Part shown: piece after piece, positions 54,459 to 63,972 of the stretch
Numbering within the stretch: position 1 is the stretch's first letter
How the letters are laid out: every line of letters starts with the position of its first letter
Assembly: GCF_014297595.2 (NCBI RefSeq)
Contig: NZ_CP060414.2
Span: 1,736,001 to 1,800,000 of the forward strand
Reading direction: 5' to 3'
Source of the DNA: Neisseria musculi
GTDB taxonomy: Bacteria > Pseudomonadota > Gammaproteobacteria > Burkholderiales > Neisseriaceae
DNA length: 64,000 nt
Notes under the pieces: generated by a model
What the model was told of the DNA's origin: nothing
The model's database searches: none
The model's input: only the letters and a program-made list of their open reading frames with translations
Translations under genes and position numbers: made by a program

Positions 54459-55877
54459 ATGAATGCACGAACATTACTGGGCTATGCGCTGGGGCCCATC
54501 GGCGGAGCCGCTGTCGGCATCGTTTCGCTGCCGCTGATTTCCTGGTATTACCCCGCCGAAGACATCGGCCGCACGGTGCTGCTGCAAACCGTTGCCTCGC
54601 TGATGCTGACATTGGCCGGCTTGGGCTTGGACCAATCGTATGTGCGCGAATACCACGCTGCCGCCGATAAGGCCGCCCTGCTTAAAGCCATTCTTTCGCT
54701 GCCGCTGCTCATCACTTTGATAGTGTGCGGCGGTTTGGCATGGCAACGCACGGCATGGCCGTCTGAAATAATATTGGCAATCAGCGATGGCACTTTAGGG
54801 CTGCTGTGTTTGATGTTTTTGGCCGGCACGGTGTTTTCGCGTTATCTGCTGCTGATTTTGCGGATGCAGGATAAGGCTTTCGCTTTTTCGCTCGGCCAGC
54901 TCTCGCCCAAAGTGTTGATTTTGGTGTTGGTGCTGGTTTATGTGGCCGCCGGCCTGCCCACCGGCACCTTCACGCTGATACTGGCCTATGTTTTGGCTCA
55001 GGCCGTTACCATCGTTGTGCTGCTTTGGCAGACGCGCCGCGAGTTGAAGGCCGCCGCCGCCGCGCCGTTTTCCACGCAGCAATTGAAAGAAAGCCTCCGT
55101 TACGGTGTGCCGCTGGCTTTGGGCGGGTTGGCCTATTGGGGCTTCACTTCGATAGACCGCTTTCTGCTGAAAGAATTGGCCGGATTATCGGAATTGGGCA
55201 TCTATTCGATGGCGGTGAGTTTCGGCGCGGCGGCGCTGATTGTTCAGAATATTTTTTCAGTGATTTGGGCGCCGATGGTGTTCAGATGGGTGAACGAAAA
55301 CACCCACTTGGATAAAATAGGCGGCATTGCCGCCACCATGGCCGATTTGGTAGCCGCGCTCATCTGCATCGTGGGGATTTTTTCGCCGCTGGTTACTTGG
55401 GTATTGCCCGAGAAATACGCACCCGTGCAGTTTATCCTGCTCTCGAGTATGCTGTTTCCGCTGCTTTACACCTTAACCGAAGTAACCGGCATCGGCATCA
55501 ACGTGAGCAGAAAAACTTGGTTGGTTACGGTGTTTTCGCTCACCGCCCTGCTGGTAAATGCCGCGCTTTTATATGTGTTGGCACCTGCGCTGGGTGCCAA
55601 AGGTGCGGCCATATCTACCGCTGTGGCTTTTTGGGTATTTTCGGTGTTGAAAAGCGAGGCTTCGGCACGGCTGTGGCTGCCGCTGCCGCGCGCCGGAATC
55701 TACGGCACCGTGTCGGCCTGTTTGGCCGTGTGCCTGGCCTACACTTACAGCGGCAACAGCAGCAATTATTATATTTTTGCCCTGCTCTGGCTGGCTGCAT
55801 TGACCGCCCTATATCGGAAACACCGTGCCGCCATCGGCTCTTTGGCGGCGAAGGTGAAAGGCCGTCTGAAAAAATAG
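54459..55877 (+). CDS. wzx: Wzx-type lipid-linked oligosaccharide flippase
   Basis: 472 residues of the MOP/polysaccharide synthase superfamily with about 12-14 membrane helices. First helix LLGYALGPIGGAAVGIVSLP; a conserved mid-protein segment is LRYGVPLALGGLAYWGFTSI followed by DRFLLKELAGLSELGIYSMA. It flips undecaprenyl-linked glycan to the periplasm. AGGAT lies 6 bases before ATG 54459. Confidence 0.88.
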   Translation: MNARTLLGYALGPIGGAAVGIVSLPLISWYYPAEDIGRTVLLQTVASLMLTLAGLGLDQSYVREYHAAADKAALLKAILSLPLLITLIVCGGLAWQRTAWPSEIILAISDGTLGLLCLMFLAGTVFSRYLLLILRMQDKAFAFSLGQLSPKVLILVLVLVYVAAGLPTGTFTLILAYVLAQAVTIVVLLWQTRRELKAAAAAPFSTQQLKESLRYGVPLALGGLAYWGFTSIDRFLLKELAGLSELGIYSMAVSFGAAALIVQNIFSVIWAPMVFRWVNENTHLDKIGGIAATMADLVAALICIVGIFSPLVTWVLPEKYAPVQFILLSSMLFPLLYTLTEVTGIGINVSRKTWLVTVFSLTALLVNAALLYVLAPALGAKGAAISTAVAFWVFSVLKSEASARLWLPLPRAGIYGTVSACLAVCLAYTYSGNSSNYYIFALLWLAALTALYRKHRAAIGSLAAKVKGRLKK

Positions 55878-55914
55878 CTGTAAACACACTGGAACAATAA
55901 CAAGGTAACGCCCT

Positions 55915-57084
55915 ATGCATGTTTTAATCATACCTTCCTGGTATCCTGCCACCGCTGAAGATGTTGACGGTATTTTTTTCCGCCAGCAGGCGCAGGCTTT
56001 GCAGCGTTCCGGTTTGCAGGTGGGCGTTATCGCGCCGCTTTTCCGTTCGCTGCGCCGCACCAAAACCATCTTGACCGGCGGCTACGGTATACGCAGTTAT
56101 ATTGAAGAAGCAATACCGACTTATGTGTATAAAAGTATGTATTTCTTTCCGCGCCTGCCGCCGGATCGTGCCCGCTGGGTTAAGGCAGGCAAAAAACTGT
56201 TTGAGCGTTATGTGCGCGAGCATGGGCGGCCGGACATTATCCACGCCCACGCCATGAACTTCGGCGGCATATTGGCTTATGAAATCCACAGTGAAACCGG
56301 CATTCCTTTTGTGATAACCGAACACAGCTCGACTTATGCGCGAAAACTGATTCACGATTGGCAATGGGCCGCCATGCACCGCTCTGCTGCCGCCTGTGCC
56401 GGCCGCATCGCGGTCAGCAAACACTTTTGCGGACTGCTGCGCACCGAATACCGGGGTTTGGATTGGAAATATATTCCCAATATGCTGTCGGCCAAGGCTG
56501 CCGCGCCTTTTAACCCCGCCGAAAAACCGCGCGGCAACCATTTTACTTTCTGCTCGGTTGCCCACCTGAATTTCAATAAAGGCTTCGATATTCTGCTGCC
56601 GGCTTTTGCCCAAGCCCTGAAAACACACCCCGGCCTCAAACTGCAAATCGGCGGCACGGGTATGGCCGATGCAGAATTGCACGCCTTGTCCGAAAAGCTC
56701 GGCCTGCAAAATGCCGTTACTTTTCTCGGCGCACTGAAATATGATGAAGTGTTGGATTTGATGCGCCGCTCTGACGCTTTCGTGCTGGCCAGCCGCAATG
56801 AAACGTTCGGCGTGGTTTATATTGAGGCACTCTCACAGGGTTTGCCGGTGGTTGCCACCCGCTGCGGCGGCCCCGAATCCATCGTTACCCCTGAAAACGG
56901 CCTGCTGGTGCCCAAAGAAAATGTGCAGGCACTCACTCAGGCTTTAATCGATATCTATGAAAACCGCAGCCGCTACGATGCGGCAACGCTTCGGAACAAC
57001 TGCCTGAAAGAATTCAGCGAAAAGAGCGTGGTATCGCAAATTACCGAAGAATACCGCCGAATCTTACCGGCAACCCCAGTTTAG
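55915..57084 (+). CDS. GT4-family glycosyltransferase
   Basis: 389 residues with GT-B fold. N-terminal MHVLIIPSWYPATAEDVDGI and ITEHSSTYARK, then the donor domain FCSVAHLNFNKGFDILLPAF, FVLASRNETFGVVYIEALSQ (EX7E motif) and GLPVVATRCGGPESI. It transfers one sugar from a nucleotide donor at the cytoplasmic face. Donor and acceptor cannot be told. AAGGTAA precedes the start. Confidence 0.9.
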   Translation: MHVLIIPSWYPATAEDVDGIFFRQQAQALQRSGLQVGVIAPLFRSLRRTKTILTGGYGIRSYIEEAIPTYVYKSMYFFPRLPPDRARWVKAGKKLFERYVREHGRPDIIHAHAMNFGGILAYEIHSETGIPFVITEHSSTYARKLIHDWQWAAMHRSAAACAGRIAVSKHFCGLLRTEYRGLDWKYIPNMLSAKAAAPFNPAEKPRGNHFTFCSVAHLNFNKGFDILLPAFAQALKTHPGLKLQIGGTGMADAELHALSEKLGLQNAVTFLGALKYDEVLDLMRRSDAFVLASRNETFGVVYIEALSQGLPVVATRCGGPESIVTPENGLLVPKENVQALTQALIDIYENRSRYDAATLRNNCLKEFSEKSVVSQITEEYRRILPATPV

Positions 57085-57097
57085 GCAGACGGCCGAT

Positions 57098-58396
57098 ATG
57101 AAAATCAAAAGCCAGAATCTTTATATTTTTATGATATACGGCATGCTTTGCGCCTATATGGCAGGGCCCATGCTGTCGTTTTTGGCGGGCGTTCCGCGCA
57201 TAGACAACCCGTTGTCGATGGTGTTTGTGCTTTCCACGCTGATGATTGCATTTTTTGAAAACAAACGCTTCAACAGTACCATTGCTTTCACACTCTTGAG
57301 CCTGGCCGTCATGGCCGGATGGGCTTCGATACACTTTTTTATCTCATCGCTTACCGCTTCCAACTATGCAGATTTAACGTTTTTTATAACGGTTCCCTGC
57401 TTTTTCTATCTGCTGCAATCCATTTTGCTGCACCACCCAAACAGGCTGCAATTCATACGCAGGCTGATTTTGGTGATGACTTTGTTTATCTCTGTGCCGC
57501 CCGTGTTTGAACTGCTTGCGGGCATACCGCTGGTGAAGGGCGATGAAGTTATCGCGCTGGAATCGGGCGTTATCAAAGGTTTGTTTTTCAACCCCAACAA
57601 CTTGGGCACCACCGCGTTGTGTTTTGCCCCTGCCGTGCTGTTTTTTTTCAACCTGCAAAGCCGCTCTTCCAAAGACACGCTTACCGGTTGGCTGCTGTTT
57701 CTGTTGCTGGGCTTTATCATCATCATCAGCGCCTCGCGCACGGCCACCATGCTTTATCTGCTGCTGTTTTTGGGCAACCTGATGTATCGCGGCAATGCCT
57801 TGATAACGTTTATTGCCGTTTTTCTGGCGGCTGTCGGCCTGTATTCCGTTCCTACCGAATGGATTAAAGAATTTCTGCTCTCGCTTTACGGCAATCCGTT
57901 TTTAGAAAACATTTCCTCACGCCTTTATTTGTTTTTATTTGATTTGGAAAGCGACAACTCCGTATCCTACCGGCAGGAAATTTACCACTATTTCTGGAAC
58001 CACCCGCCTTTGCTGATCACCGGCTACGGCCCCAAAAACTTCCAGGAATATTTCGGCGGCCATCTCAGCGGCAGTTTGGGGTTCAACAACCCCCACAGTT
58101 TCATTATCGAGCTTTATCTGGGTTTCGGCGTCATATCGCTGTTAGGGTTTGCCGGATATGTGGCGGCCTATACGGCAGCACTGATTTCCGCCCGCTTGGA
58201 TAACAGACAGCGCTTTTTCGGCTTGTTCTGCATGGTAGTTTTTTTAATTGGCGGCTTTATCCCCTCTTCGATTCTGCGCCTGCCTTTTATCTGGCTGCCC
58301 TGCATTTTGATTTTGATTGATACTGTTTACCGTTTTACCCCCGCCCATGCCCCACCATACCGATACCGACCCTACAGCGCAGCAAACAGGCAATAA
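57098..58396 (+). CDS. Wzy-type polymerase or O-antigen ligase
   Basis: 432 residues, about 10-12 membrane helices, with the periplasmic loop carrying GYGPKNFQEYFGG and FNNPHSFIIELYLGFGVISL, the pattern of the Wzy/WaaL family (NPHS...E). It polymerises or ligates lipid-linked glycan. The choice between polymerase, LPS ligase and PglL-like oligosaccharyltransferase cannot be made here. It starts 13 bp after the preceding glycosyltransferase. Confidence 0.85.
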   Translation: MKIKSQNLYIFMIYGMLCAYMAGPMLSFLAGVPRIDNPLSMVFVLSTLMIAFFENKRFNSTIAFTLLSLAVMAGWASIHFFISSLTASNYADLTFFITVPCFFYLLQSILLHHPNRLQFIRRLILVMTLFISVPPVFELLAGIPLVKGDEVIALESGVIKGLFFNPNNLGTTALCFAPAVLFFFNLQSRSSKDTLTGWLLFLLLGFIIIISASRTATMLYLLLFLGNLMYRGNALITFIAVFLAAVGLYSVPTEWIKEFLLSLYGNPFLENISSRLYLFLFDLESDNSVSYRQEIYHYFWNHPPLLITGYGPKNFQEYFGGHLSGSLGFNNPHSFIIELYLGFGVISLLGFAGYVAAYTAALISARLDNRQRFFGLFCMVVFLIGGFIPSSILRLPFIWLPCILILIDTVYRFTPAHAPPYRYRPYSAANRQ

Positions 58397-58397
58397 C

Positions 58398-59485
58398 ATG
58401 GAAAAAATCGTTTTAGCCACTTCGATGAGCGGTTTGGGCGGCACCGAAAACGCCACTTTCCGCTAGGCCGGCTGCTGCGCCGATACGGCCACCCCGTCGT
58501 GTTGGCTTCTTCAAACGGCCCCTTGATAGAGCAGGCCCGCAATTTGGGTATCGGCTGGTATCCCATCGATTTTTACAGCGGCGGAAAAACCGGCCATCTG
58601 AAAAGCATGTGGGCATTTGCCAAAATGCTCAAACGCGAGCGGCCCGACATCATACACTGCCAAATGGCGCGCATCGTGCCGGCCTGCACCATTGCCGCCA
58701 AACTGGTTTCACCCGAAACCAAGGTGTTTTACCACGCCCGCGGCCTGCGCGCGGAAACTTATCCGAAAATCGCCTCATGGTTCGACAGGCTGGGGGTCAA
58801 CATTATTGCCAACTGCAAAACCGAGCGCGACAAAATCATCCGCTACGGCTTTCCGGCAAACCGCATCACCTACACCTATAATGCTTTGCACAAAGTAGAA
58901 TCGGTGCCTGAAAAAACCGTTAAAGACCATGTGGTTTTAGGCACATTGTCGCGCTTGGACAAACACCGCGCCGTGCATCTGATGTTGGATATTTTCAAAA
59001 CGCTGGTAAACGAACGCAGCCTGCCCGTCAGGCTCTTGGTGGCCGGCAACGGCGAAGAGGCCGGCAACCTCAAAGCCCAAGCACACCGGTTGGGCATTGC
59101 CGGCAAAGTTACCTTTCTCGGCGGCATTCATGATTTGGGCGCTTTTTTCAGAGAAGTGGATATCTTGGTCAGCACACCGTTTTTTCAGGGCGACTACGGT
59201 GCCGGCGTGGGCAACAATGTTTTGGAGGCCGCACTCTATAACACACCGGTTGTAACCTACAATATGTCGGGCGTGTCGGAAATCGTGACCAACGGAGAAA
59301 ACGGCTACTGCATTGCCACCGGCGACAGTGCCGCTTTCGTTGAAGCAGTGGAAACGCTGGTTTACAACCCGGATTTACGCACCCGCATGGGCAAAGCGCT
59401 GCACCAGCGTGTCACATCACTGTGTTCCGATGAAGAAATCTACCGCACCACCATGAAAGCCTACCAAATGGAGAACAACCGATGA
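58398..59485 (+). pseudogene. GT4-family glycosyltransferase with a single-base frameshift
   Basis: ATG 58398 opens MEKIVLATSMSGLGGTENAT then FR and a TAG at 58464. One extra base (CGCCTAGG for CGCTAGG) would continue LGRLLRRYGHPVVLASSNG into the long frame that runs to 59485. The rest is an intact GT-B donor domain (VLGTLSRLDKHRAVHLM, GAGVGNNVLEAALYNTPVV). It is a clear paralogue of the next gene. No homopolymer is present, so it is a deletion or a sequence error and not a phase switch. An internal start at 58499 would lack the first strand. Confidence 0.85.
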
Positions 59486-60552
59486 AAATCATTCTAACCT
59501 CTTCCATGAGCGGTTTGGGCGGCACAGAAAACGCCACCTTCCGTTTGGCCCGCCTGCTCCACCAACACGGCCACCATGTTATTCTGGCCTCTTCAGACGG
59601 CCCCCTGGTGCAGGATACTAAAGATTTGGGGATTTCCTGGCGCCCTATCGATTTCTACCAAAGCGGAAAAACCGGTTATCTGAAAGCCGCACTGGCCTAT
59701 ACCAAACTGCTGGCGCAGGAAAAACCCGATATCGTGCACTGCCAAATGGCGCGGATTGTTCCCGCCTGTGCCGCTGCCGCCAAACTGGCATCACCGAAAA
59801 CCAAAGTGTTCTACCACGCCCGCGGCCTTGACCCCGAAACCTACCCGAAAATTGCCAAGCTGTTCGACACGCTCGGCGTTTATATCATCGGCAACTGCAA
59901 ACACGAGCAGGCCAAGCTCATCCGCCACGGCTTTCCCGCTTCGCGCATCAGCTACACCTACAACGCCCTGCCCAAACCAAACGGCAGCCCGCAGAAAACC
60001 GAACGCAGCCAAGTGGTGCTCGGCACGCTCTCGCGCTTGGACAAAGTGCGCGCAGTGGATTTGACGCTCGATGTATTCAAAATCCTAACCGACAGGGGGT
60101 TGAACGTGCGCCTGCACATCGCCGGAATCGGCGAAGAAGAAGGCCGGCTGAAACAGCAGGCTCAAGATTTGGGCATTGCCGACAAAATTGCCTTTCTCGG
60201 CGGCATACGCGACTTAAACGCCTATTTTCAAGAAATCGACATTTTGCTCAATACACTCAACTGTGAAGGCGATCACGGCGCCGGTGTCGGCAACAATATT
60301 TTAGAAGCCGGCATATACGAAACCGCCGTAGTCAGCTATGGCGTTATCGGCATTCCCGAGATGATTATTCATGGCGAAACCGGTTTCTGCACCCCCTTGC
60401 GCGACCAGGAAAAATTTGCCGATGCCGTAGAAAAACTGGTTCGCGACCCGGCCTTGCGCACACGCATGGGCAAAGCCCTCAGGCAGCACGTTGAAGCCCT
60501 GTGTTCCGATGAAGAAATCTACCGCGCCACGATGGCGGCCTACCGTATGTGA
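59482..60552 (+). CDS. GT4-family glycosyltransferase, paralogue of the preceding gene
   Basis: 356 residues: MKIILTSSMSGLGGTENATF, then IVHCQMARIVPACAAAAKLA and the donor domain LGTLSRLDKVRAVDLTLDVF, GDHGAGVGNNILEAGIYETA. The ATG overlaps the stop of the frameshifted copy. The two proteins share long near-identical runs and arose by tandem duplication. The usual EX7E glutamates are in this LEAG region. Confidence 0.9.
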   Translation: MKIILTSSMSGLGGTENATFRLARLLHQHGHHVILASSDGPLVQDTKDLGISWRPIDFYQSGKTGYLKAALAYTKLLAQEKPDIVHCQMARIVPACAAAAKLASPKTKVFYHARGLDPETYPKIAKLFDTLGVYIIGNCKHEQAKLIRHGFPASRISYTYNALPKPNGSPQKTERSQVVLGTLSRLDKVRAVDLTLDVFKILTDRGLNVRLHIAGIGEEEGRLKQQAQDLGIADKIAFLGGIRDLNAYFQEIDILLNTLNCEGDHGAGVGNNILEAGIYETAVVSYGVIGIPEMIIHGETGFCTPLRDQEKFADAVEKLVRDPALRTRMGKALRQHVEALCSDEEIYRATMAAYRM

Positions 60553-60561
60553 GGCAGAATC

Positions 60562-61734
60562 ATGAACATTACCATTGTCGCCCCCTATTGCTCCCTGCCC
60601 TCCGAGCCGCACTTCAACCGTTTCTGGTATCTTGCCGAACTGTTGTCGCAAGAACACGATGTGTTGCTGATTACCAGCAACTTCAGGCATTACGACAAAT
60701 CTTTCAGACGGCCGGAAGATGCCGCAAATGCCTCAACAGGCCGTCTGAACGTGCTGCTGCTGAATGAAAGCGGCTACACTCAAAACGTGTCGCTTGCGCG
60801 CGTGCAGAGCCACCGCGTGTTCGTGAAACACTTTGAGCAATGGCTCGGGCAATGCCGGCCCGGCAGGCAGGATATTGTGTATTCCGCCTACCCGCTGATT
60901 GCCACCAATATCCTGCTGGGCAGGCACAAAGCGCGTTTGGGCTACAAACTGATTATCGATGTGCAGGACGTTTGGCCGGAATCGTTTTCATCGGTTATCC
61001 CCGCGCTGAAAAAAATCCCACACAACCTGCTGCCGTTTGCCTCACGCGCCAACGCTGCCTATGCCGCTGCCGATGCCCTGGTGGCCGTGTCGCAAACCTA
61101 TCTGGCACGCGCCCAAGAAGCCAATCCCCGCGCGCCCGGTGAAGTGGTCTATATCGGCGCCGACTACGACAAACTCGCCAAAGCCGAACCCCGCCCGTTT
61201 CACGGCGGCAAAACGCGCTTCTTTTATTTGGGCACCTTAAGCTACAGCTACGATATGCAAACCGTGTGCCAAGGCATCAACCGGCTGGCGCAAACCGACA
61301 AAAGCATCGAGCTGCACATCATGGGCGGCGGCCCCGATTTGGAAAAACTCAAACAATACGAATCCGAAGCGGTGAAGTTTTACGGCTATATCCCCTACGC
61401 CGAAATGATGTCGGTGGCCAAAAGCTGCGATATCGCCGTCAATCCCATCCACTCATACGCCATGCAGTCGGTAACCAACAAACTTTCCGACTATATGGCA
61501 CTGGGCAAGCCGGTATTGAACAGCCAGCAAGGCAGCGAAACCAACGAAATCCTCACCCTACTGCCGCACGAAAACTACCGCTCGGGCGATGTGGAGGGCT
61601 TTGTTGCCGCCGCCCGCCGAATCCTGCAACGCAAAAACGATCCGGTAAACAGCGAAGCAATCATGCACCGTTTCAAACGCAGCATGGCCTATCAGAAAAT
61701 TGTCCGCCTGGTGGAAGAATTAGGAAGCCGATAA
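60562..61734 (+). CDS. GT4-family glycosyltransferase (WbuB/WcaI-like)
   Basis: 390 residues: N-terminal MNITIVAPYCSLPSEPHFNR, then LGYKLIIDVQDVWPESFSSV (a motif of WbuB-type fucosaminyl or rhamnosyl transferases), ADALVAVSQTYLARA and the donor domain FFYLGTLSYSYDMQTVCQGI, HIMGGGPDLEKL, NPIHSYAMQSVTNKLSDYMA. It contains two DUS cores in frame near residue 50. It starts 9 bp after the previous gene. Confidence 0.88.
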   Translation: MNITIVAPYCSLPSEPHFNRFWYLAELLSQEHDVLLITSNFRHYDKSFRRPEDAANASTGRLNVLLLNESGYTQNVSLARVQSHRVFVKHFEQWLGQCRPGRQDIVYSAYPLIATNILLGRHKARLGYKLIIDVQDVWPESFSSVIPALKKIPHNLLPFASRANAAYAAADALVAVSQTYLARAQEANPRAPGEVVYIGADYDKLAKAEPRPFHGGKTRFFYLGTLSYSYDMQTVCQGINRLAQTDKSIELHIMGGGPDLEKLKQYESEAVKFYGYIPYAEMMSVAKSCDIAVNPIHSYAMQSVTNKLSDYMALGKPVLNSQQGSETNEILTLLPHENYRSGDVEGFVAAARRILQRKNDPVNSEAIMHRFKRSMAYQKIVRLVEELGSR

Positions 61735-61735
61735 C

Positions 61736-62353
61736 ATGAATATGCTGATAAAACGCCTTTTCGACATTGCCGCCTCAGCCGCCGCGCTGGTTCTGCTTGC
61801 GCCCGTGTTTTTAGTGTTGGTTTATCTGATACGCAAAAACCTCGGATCGCCGGTGTTTTTCACCCAGGAGCGGCCGGGCAGAAACGGCAAACCGTTTAAA
61901 ATGATTAAATTCCGCTCCATGCGCGATGCAGCCGATGCAAGCGGCAAGCCGCTTCCCGACAGCGAACGGCTCACCCCGTTCGGCAGAAAGCTGCGCGCCA
62001 CCAGCCTCGATGAGCTGCCCGAATTGTGGAACGTGCTCAAAGGCGACATGAGCCTGGTCGGCCCGCGCCCGCTGCTGATGCACTACCTTCCGCTGTATAA
62101 CGCATTCCAATACCGCCGCCACGAAATGAAGCCCGGCATCACCGGCTGGGCGCAGGTAAACGGGCGCAACGCCATTTCGTGGGACGACAAATTCAAATAT
62201 GATGTATGGTATATCGACAACCACAGCTTTTGGCTGGATATCAAAATTTTATGCCTGACCGTTAAAAAAGTGTTTGTACGGGAAGGTATTTCTGCCGAAG
62301 GCGAAGCCACCATGCCTTATTTCACGGGAAACAACCATCATGAAAAAAAATAA
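61736..62353 (+). CDS. pglC: Monotopic phosphoglycosyl transferase (PglC-like)
   Basis: 205 residues: membrane-embedded N-terminal helix (FDIAASAAALVLLAPVFLVL), then VFFTQERPGRNGKPFKMIKF, the catalytic Asp-Glu in SLDELPELWNVLKGDMSLVG, and the PRPLL and PGITGWAQVNGRN motifs. It loads the first phospho-sugar onto undecaprenyl phosphate and so starts the glycan. In Neisseria the equivalent domain is normally fused in PglB or PglB2; here it stands alone. It overlaps the ATP-grasp gene by 14 bp. Confidence 0.88.
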   Translation: MNMLIKRLFDIAASAAALVLLAPVFLVLVYLIRKNLGSPVFFTQERPGRNGKPFKMIKFRSMRDAADASGKPLPDSERLTPFGRKLRATSLDELPELWNVLKGDMSLVGPRPLLMHYLPLYNAFQYRRHEMKPGITGWAQVNGRNAISWDDKFKYDVWYIDNHSFWLDIKILCLTVKKVFVREGISAEGEATMPYFTGNNHHEKK

Positions 62354-63302
62354 CATACTCATTTTATCCGCCGGCCGCCGCGTAGAGTTGGTGCAGAATT
62401 TCCAAACCGAAGCCGCCCGGTTTTCAGACGGCATCCAAGTGCTTGCTACCGACCTCAACCCCCGCATGTCTCCCGCCTGCCACGCGGCAGACGGCGCATT
62501 CAGCGTGCCGCCGATTGCCGCCGCAAACTATATCGACAACATTTTCGATTTGGCGCGGCAACAGGGCATCGGCCTGATTATCCCCACCATCGACACGGAG
62601 CTGCAAAAGCTCGCCGATGCCCGCAGCCGCTTTGAAGAAGCGGGCATTCATATTGTTGTTTCAGATTCCGAACTGGTGGCCCTCTGCCGCGACAAACGCG
62701 CCACCGCCGGCCTGTTTGAACGCTGCGGCATCGCCACCCCCGAAATCTACGGGCGCGAAAACCTCACCTTCCCCTGCTTTGCCAAACCTTATGACGGCAG
62801 CCGCAGCATAGGCGCGAAATATATCCACACCGCCGAAGATTTGTCTTACGATTTGCTCAAAGACCCGAAAACCATCTTCTGCCAATACATCGACATCACC
62901 AACAAATTTACCGAATTCACCGTTGACCTGTATTACGACCGCTCAGGCCGTCTGAAATGCGCCGTGCCGCGCGAAAGGCTTGAAGTGCGCTCCGGCGAAG
63001 TGAGCAAGGGTGCCACCCGCCGCAACGGCCTTTACACCCTGCTGGCCGGCAAAATGGCGCATCTCGAAGGCGCGCGCGGCTGTATCACCGCCCAGTTTTT
63101 CTACAACGGCAGCACGCTTTACGGCATCGAAATCAACCCCCGCTTCGGCGGCGGCTTTCCGCTCACCTATGCCGCCGGCGGCAACTACCCCGGCTGGCTG
63201 ATAAGCGAATACCTCTACGGCGGCGCAATTCCGTTTTTCGACCAATGGGAAAACAACCTGATTATGCTGCGCTACGATGCGAAAGTATTGGTACATGAAT
63301 AA
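62340..63302 (+). CDS. ATP-grasp ligase of the glycan locus
   Basis: 320 residues from ATG 62340. The N-terminal Rossmann-like part is NNILILSAGRRVELVQNFQT. The ATP-grasp fold follows, with CFAKPYDGSRSIGAKYI and the metal-binding YGIEINPRFGGGFPLTYAAG. It resembles carbamoyl-phosphate-synthase-like ligases that couple an acid to an amino sugar. Eight A directly follow the ATG, a possible slippage site. It overlaps both neighbours. Confidence 0.85.
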   Translation: MKKNNILILSAGRRVELVQNFQTEAARFSDGIQVLATDLNPRMSPACHAADGAFSVPPIAAANYIDNIFDLARQQGIGLIIPTIDTELQKLADARSRFEEAGIHIVVSDSELVALCRDKRATAGLFERCGIATPEIYGRENLTFPCFAKPYDGSRSIGAKYIHTAEDLSYDLLKDPKTIFCQYIDITNKFTEFTVDLYYDRSGRLKCAVPRERLEVRSGEVSKGATRRNGLYTLLAGKMAHLEGARGCITAQFFYNGSTLYGIEINPRFGGGFPLTYAAGGNYPGWLISEYLYGGAIPFFDQWENNLIMLRYDAKVLVHE

Positions 63303-63972
63303 ACCCATCCGCCCCGCCCAAACCGTGTTGGTATTGGATCTCGATGACACCCTCTATGCCGAACAGCACTACAAACGCTCCGGCATCGAAGCCGTGTGCC
63401 GCCACATTGCCGAGCTTTACCCGCAGCACACCGCAGAGGGCCTGATGGCGCAAACCGATCCCGAAAGCAGCCGCTGGCTCGAGCAGCTTTGCGCCTTCTG
63501 CGGCTTCAACGACAGCGAAAAACAGTCGCTGTTGTGGGTATACCGGCTGCACCGGCCGAACTTAACCGGCTGTATGCCGTCTGAAAAACTGAAGCAGCTG
63601 ATGCAGCCGTTTGCCGCCCGCGTGCTGATTTCAGACGGCCGCAGCCTCAGCCAGCGCCGCAAGCTCTCCGCGCTGGGGCTGCTCGATGCCTTCGAACACA
63701 TCATGATTTCCGAGGCTTGGCAAAGCGAAAAGCCCGATGCCCGCCGCTTTCTCGCCGTTGAAGCGGCCTACCCGGGCAAAACCTGCATTTATGTGGGCGA
63801 CAACACCAAAAAAGATTTTCTCGCCCCCAACCGTTTGGGCTGGCTCACTATCGGCATTCTGCCGCAGGCGCACCATATCCACCGCCACCGCCCGCAGGAT
63901 TTCGATGCCGCCAGCCAACCCGCCCTCTGGCTGGACAATATCGGCAGCCTGGCAAATCTGATCGCGGCGTAA
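63295..63972 (+). CDS. HAD-superfamily hydrolase
   Basis: 225 residues: VLVLDLDDTLYAEQHYKRSG (DxD nucleophile), AARVLISDGRSLSQRRKLSA (motif II Ser), then SEKPDARRF (Lys) and IYVGDNTKKDFLAPNRLG (acidic pair). A C1-capped HAD phosphatase, probably acting on a sugar phosphate or phosphoglycerate-like intermediate of the ATP-grasp step. It overlaps the ATP-grasp stop by 8 bp. The window ends 28 bp later. Confidence 0.87.
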   Translation: MNKPIRPAQTVLVLDLDDTLYAEQHYKRSGIEAVCRHIAELYPQHTAEGLMAQTDPESSRWLEQLCAFCGFNDSEKQSLLWVYRLHRPNLTGCMPSEKLKQLMQPFAARVLISDGRSLSQRRKLSALGLLDAFEHIMISEAWQSEKPDARRFLAVEAAYPGKTCIYVGDNTKKDFLAPNRLGWLTIGILPQAHHIHRHRPQDFDAASQPALWLDNIGSLANLIAA

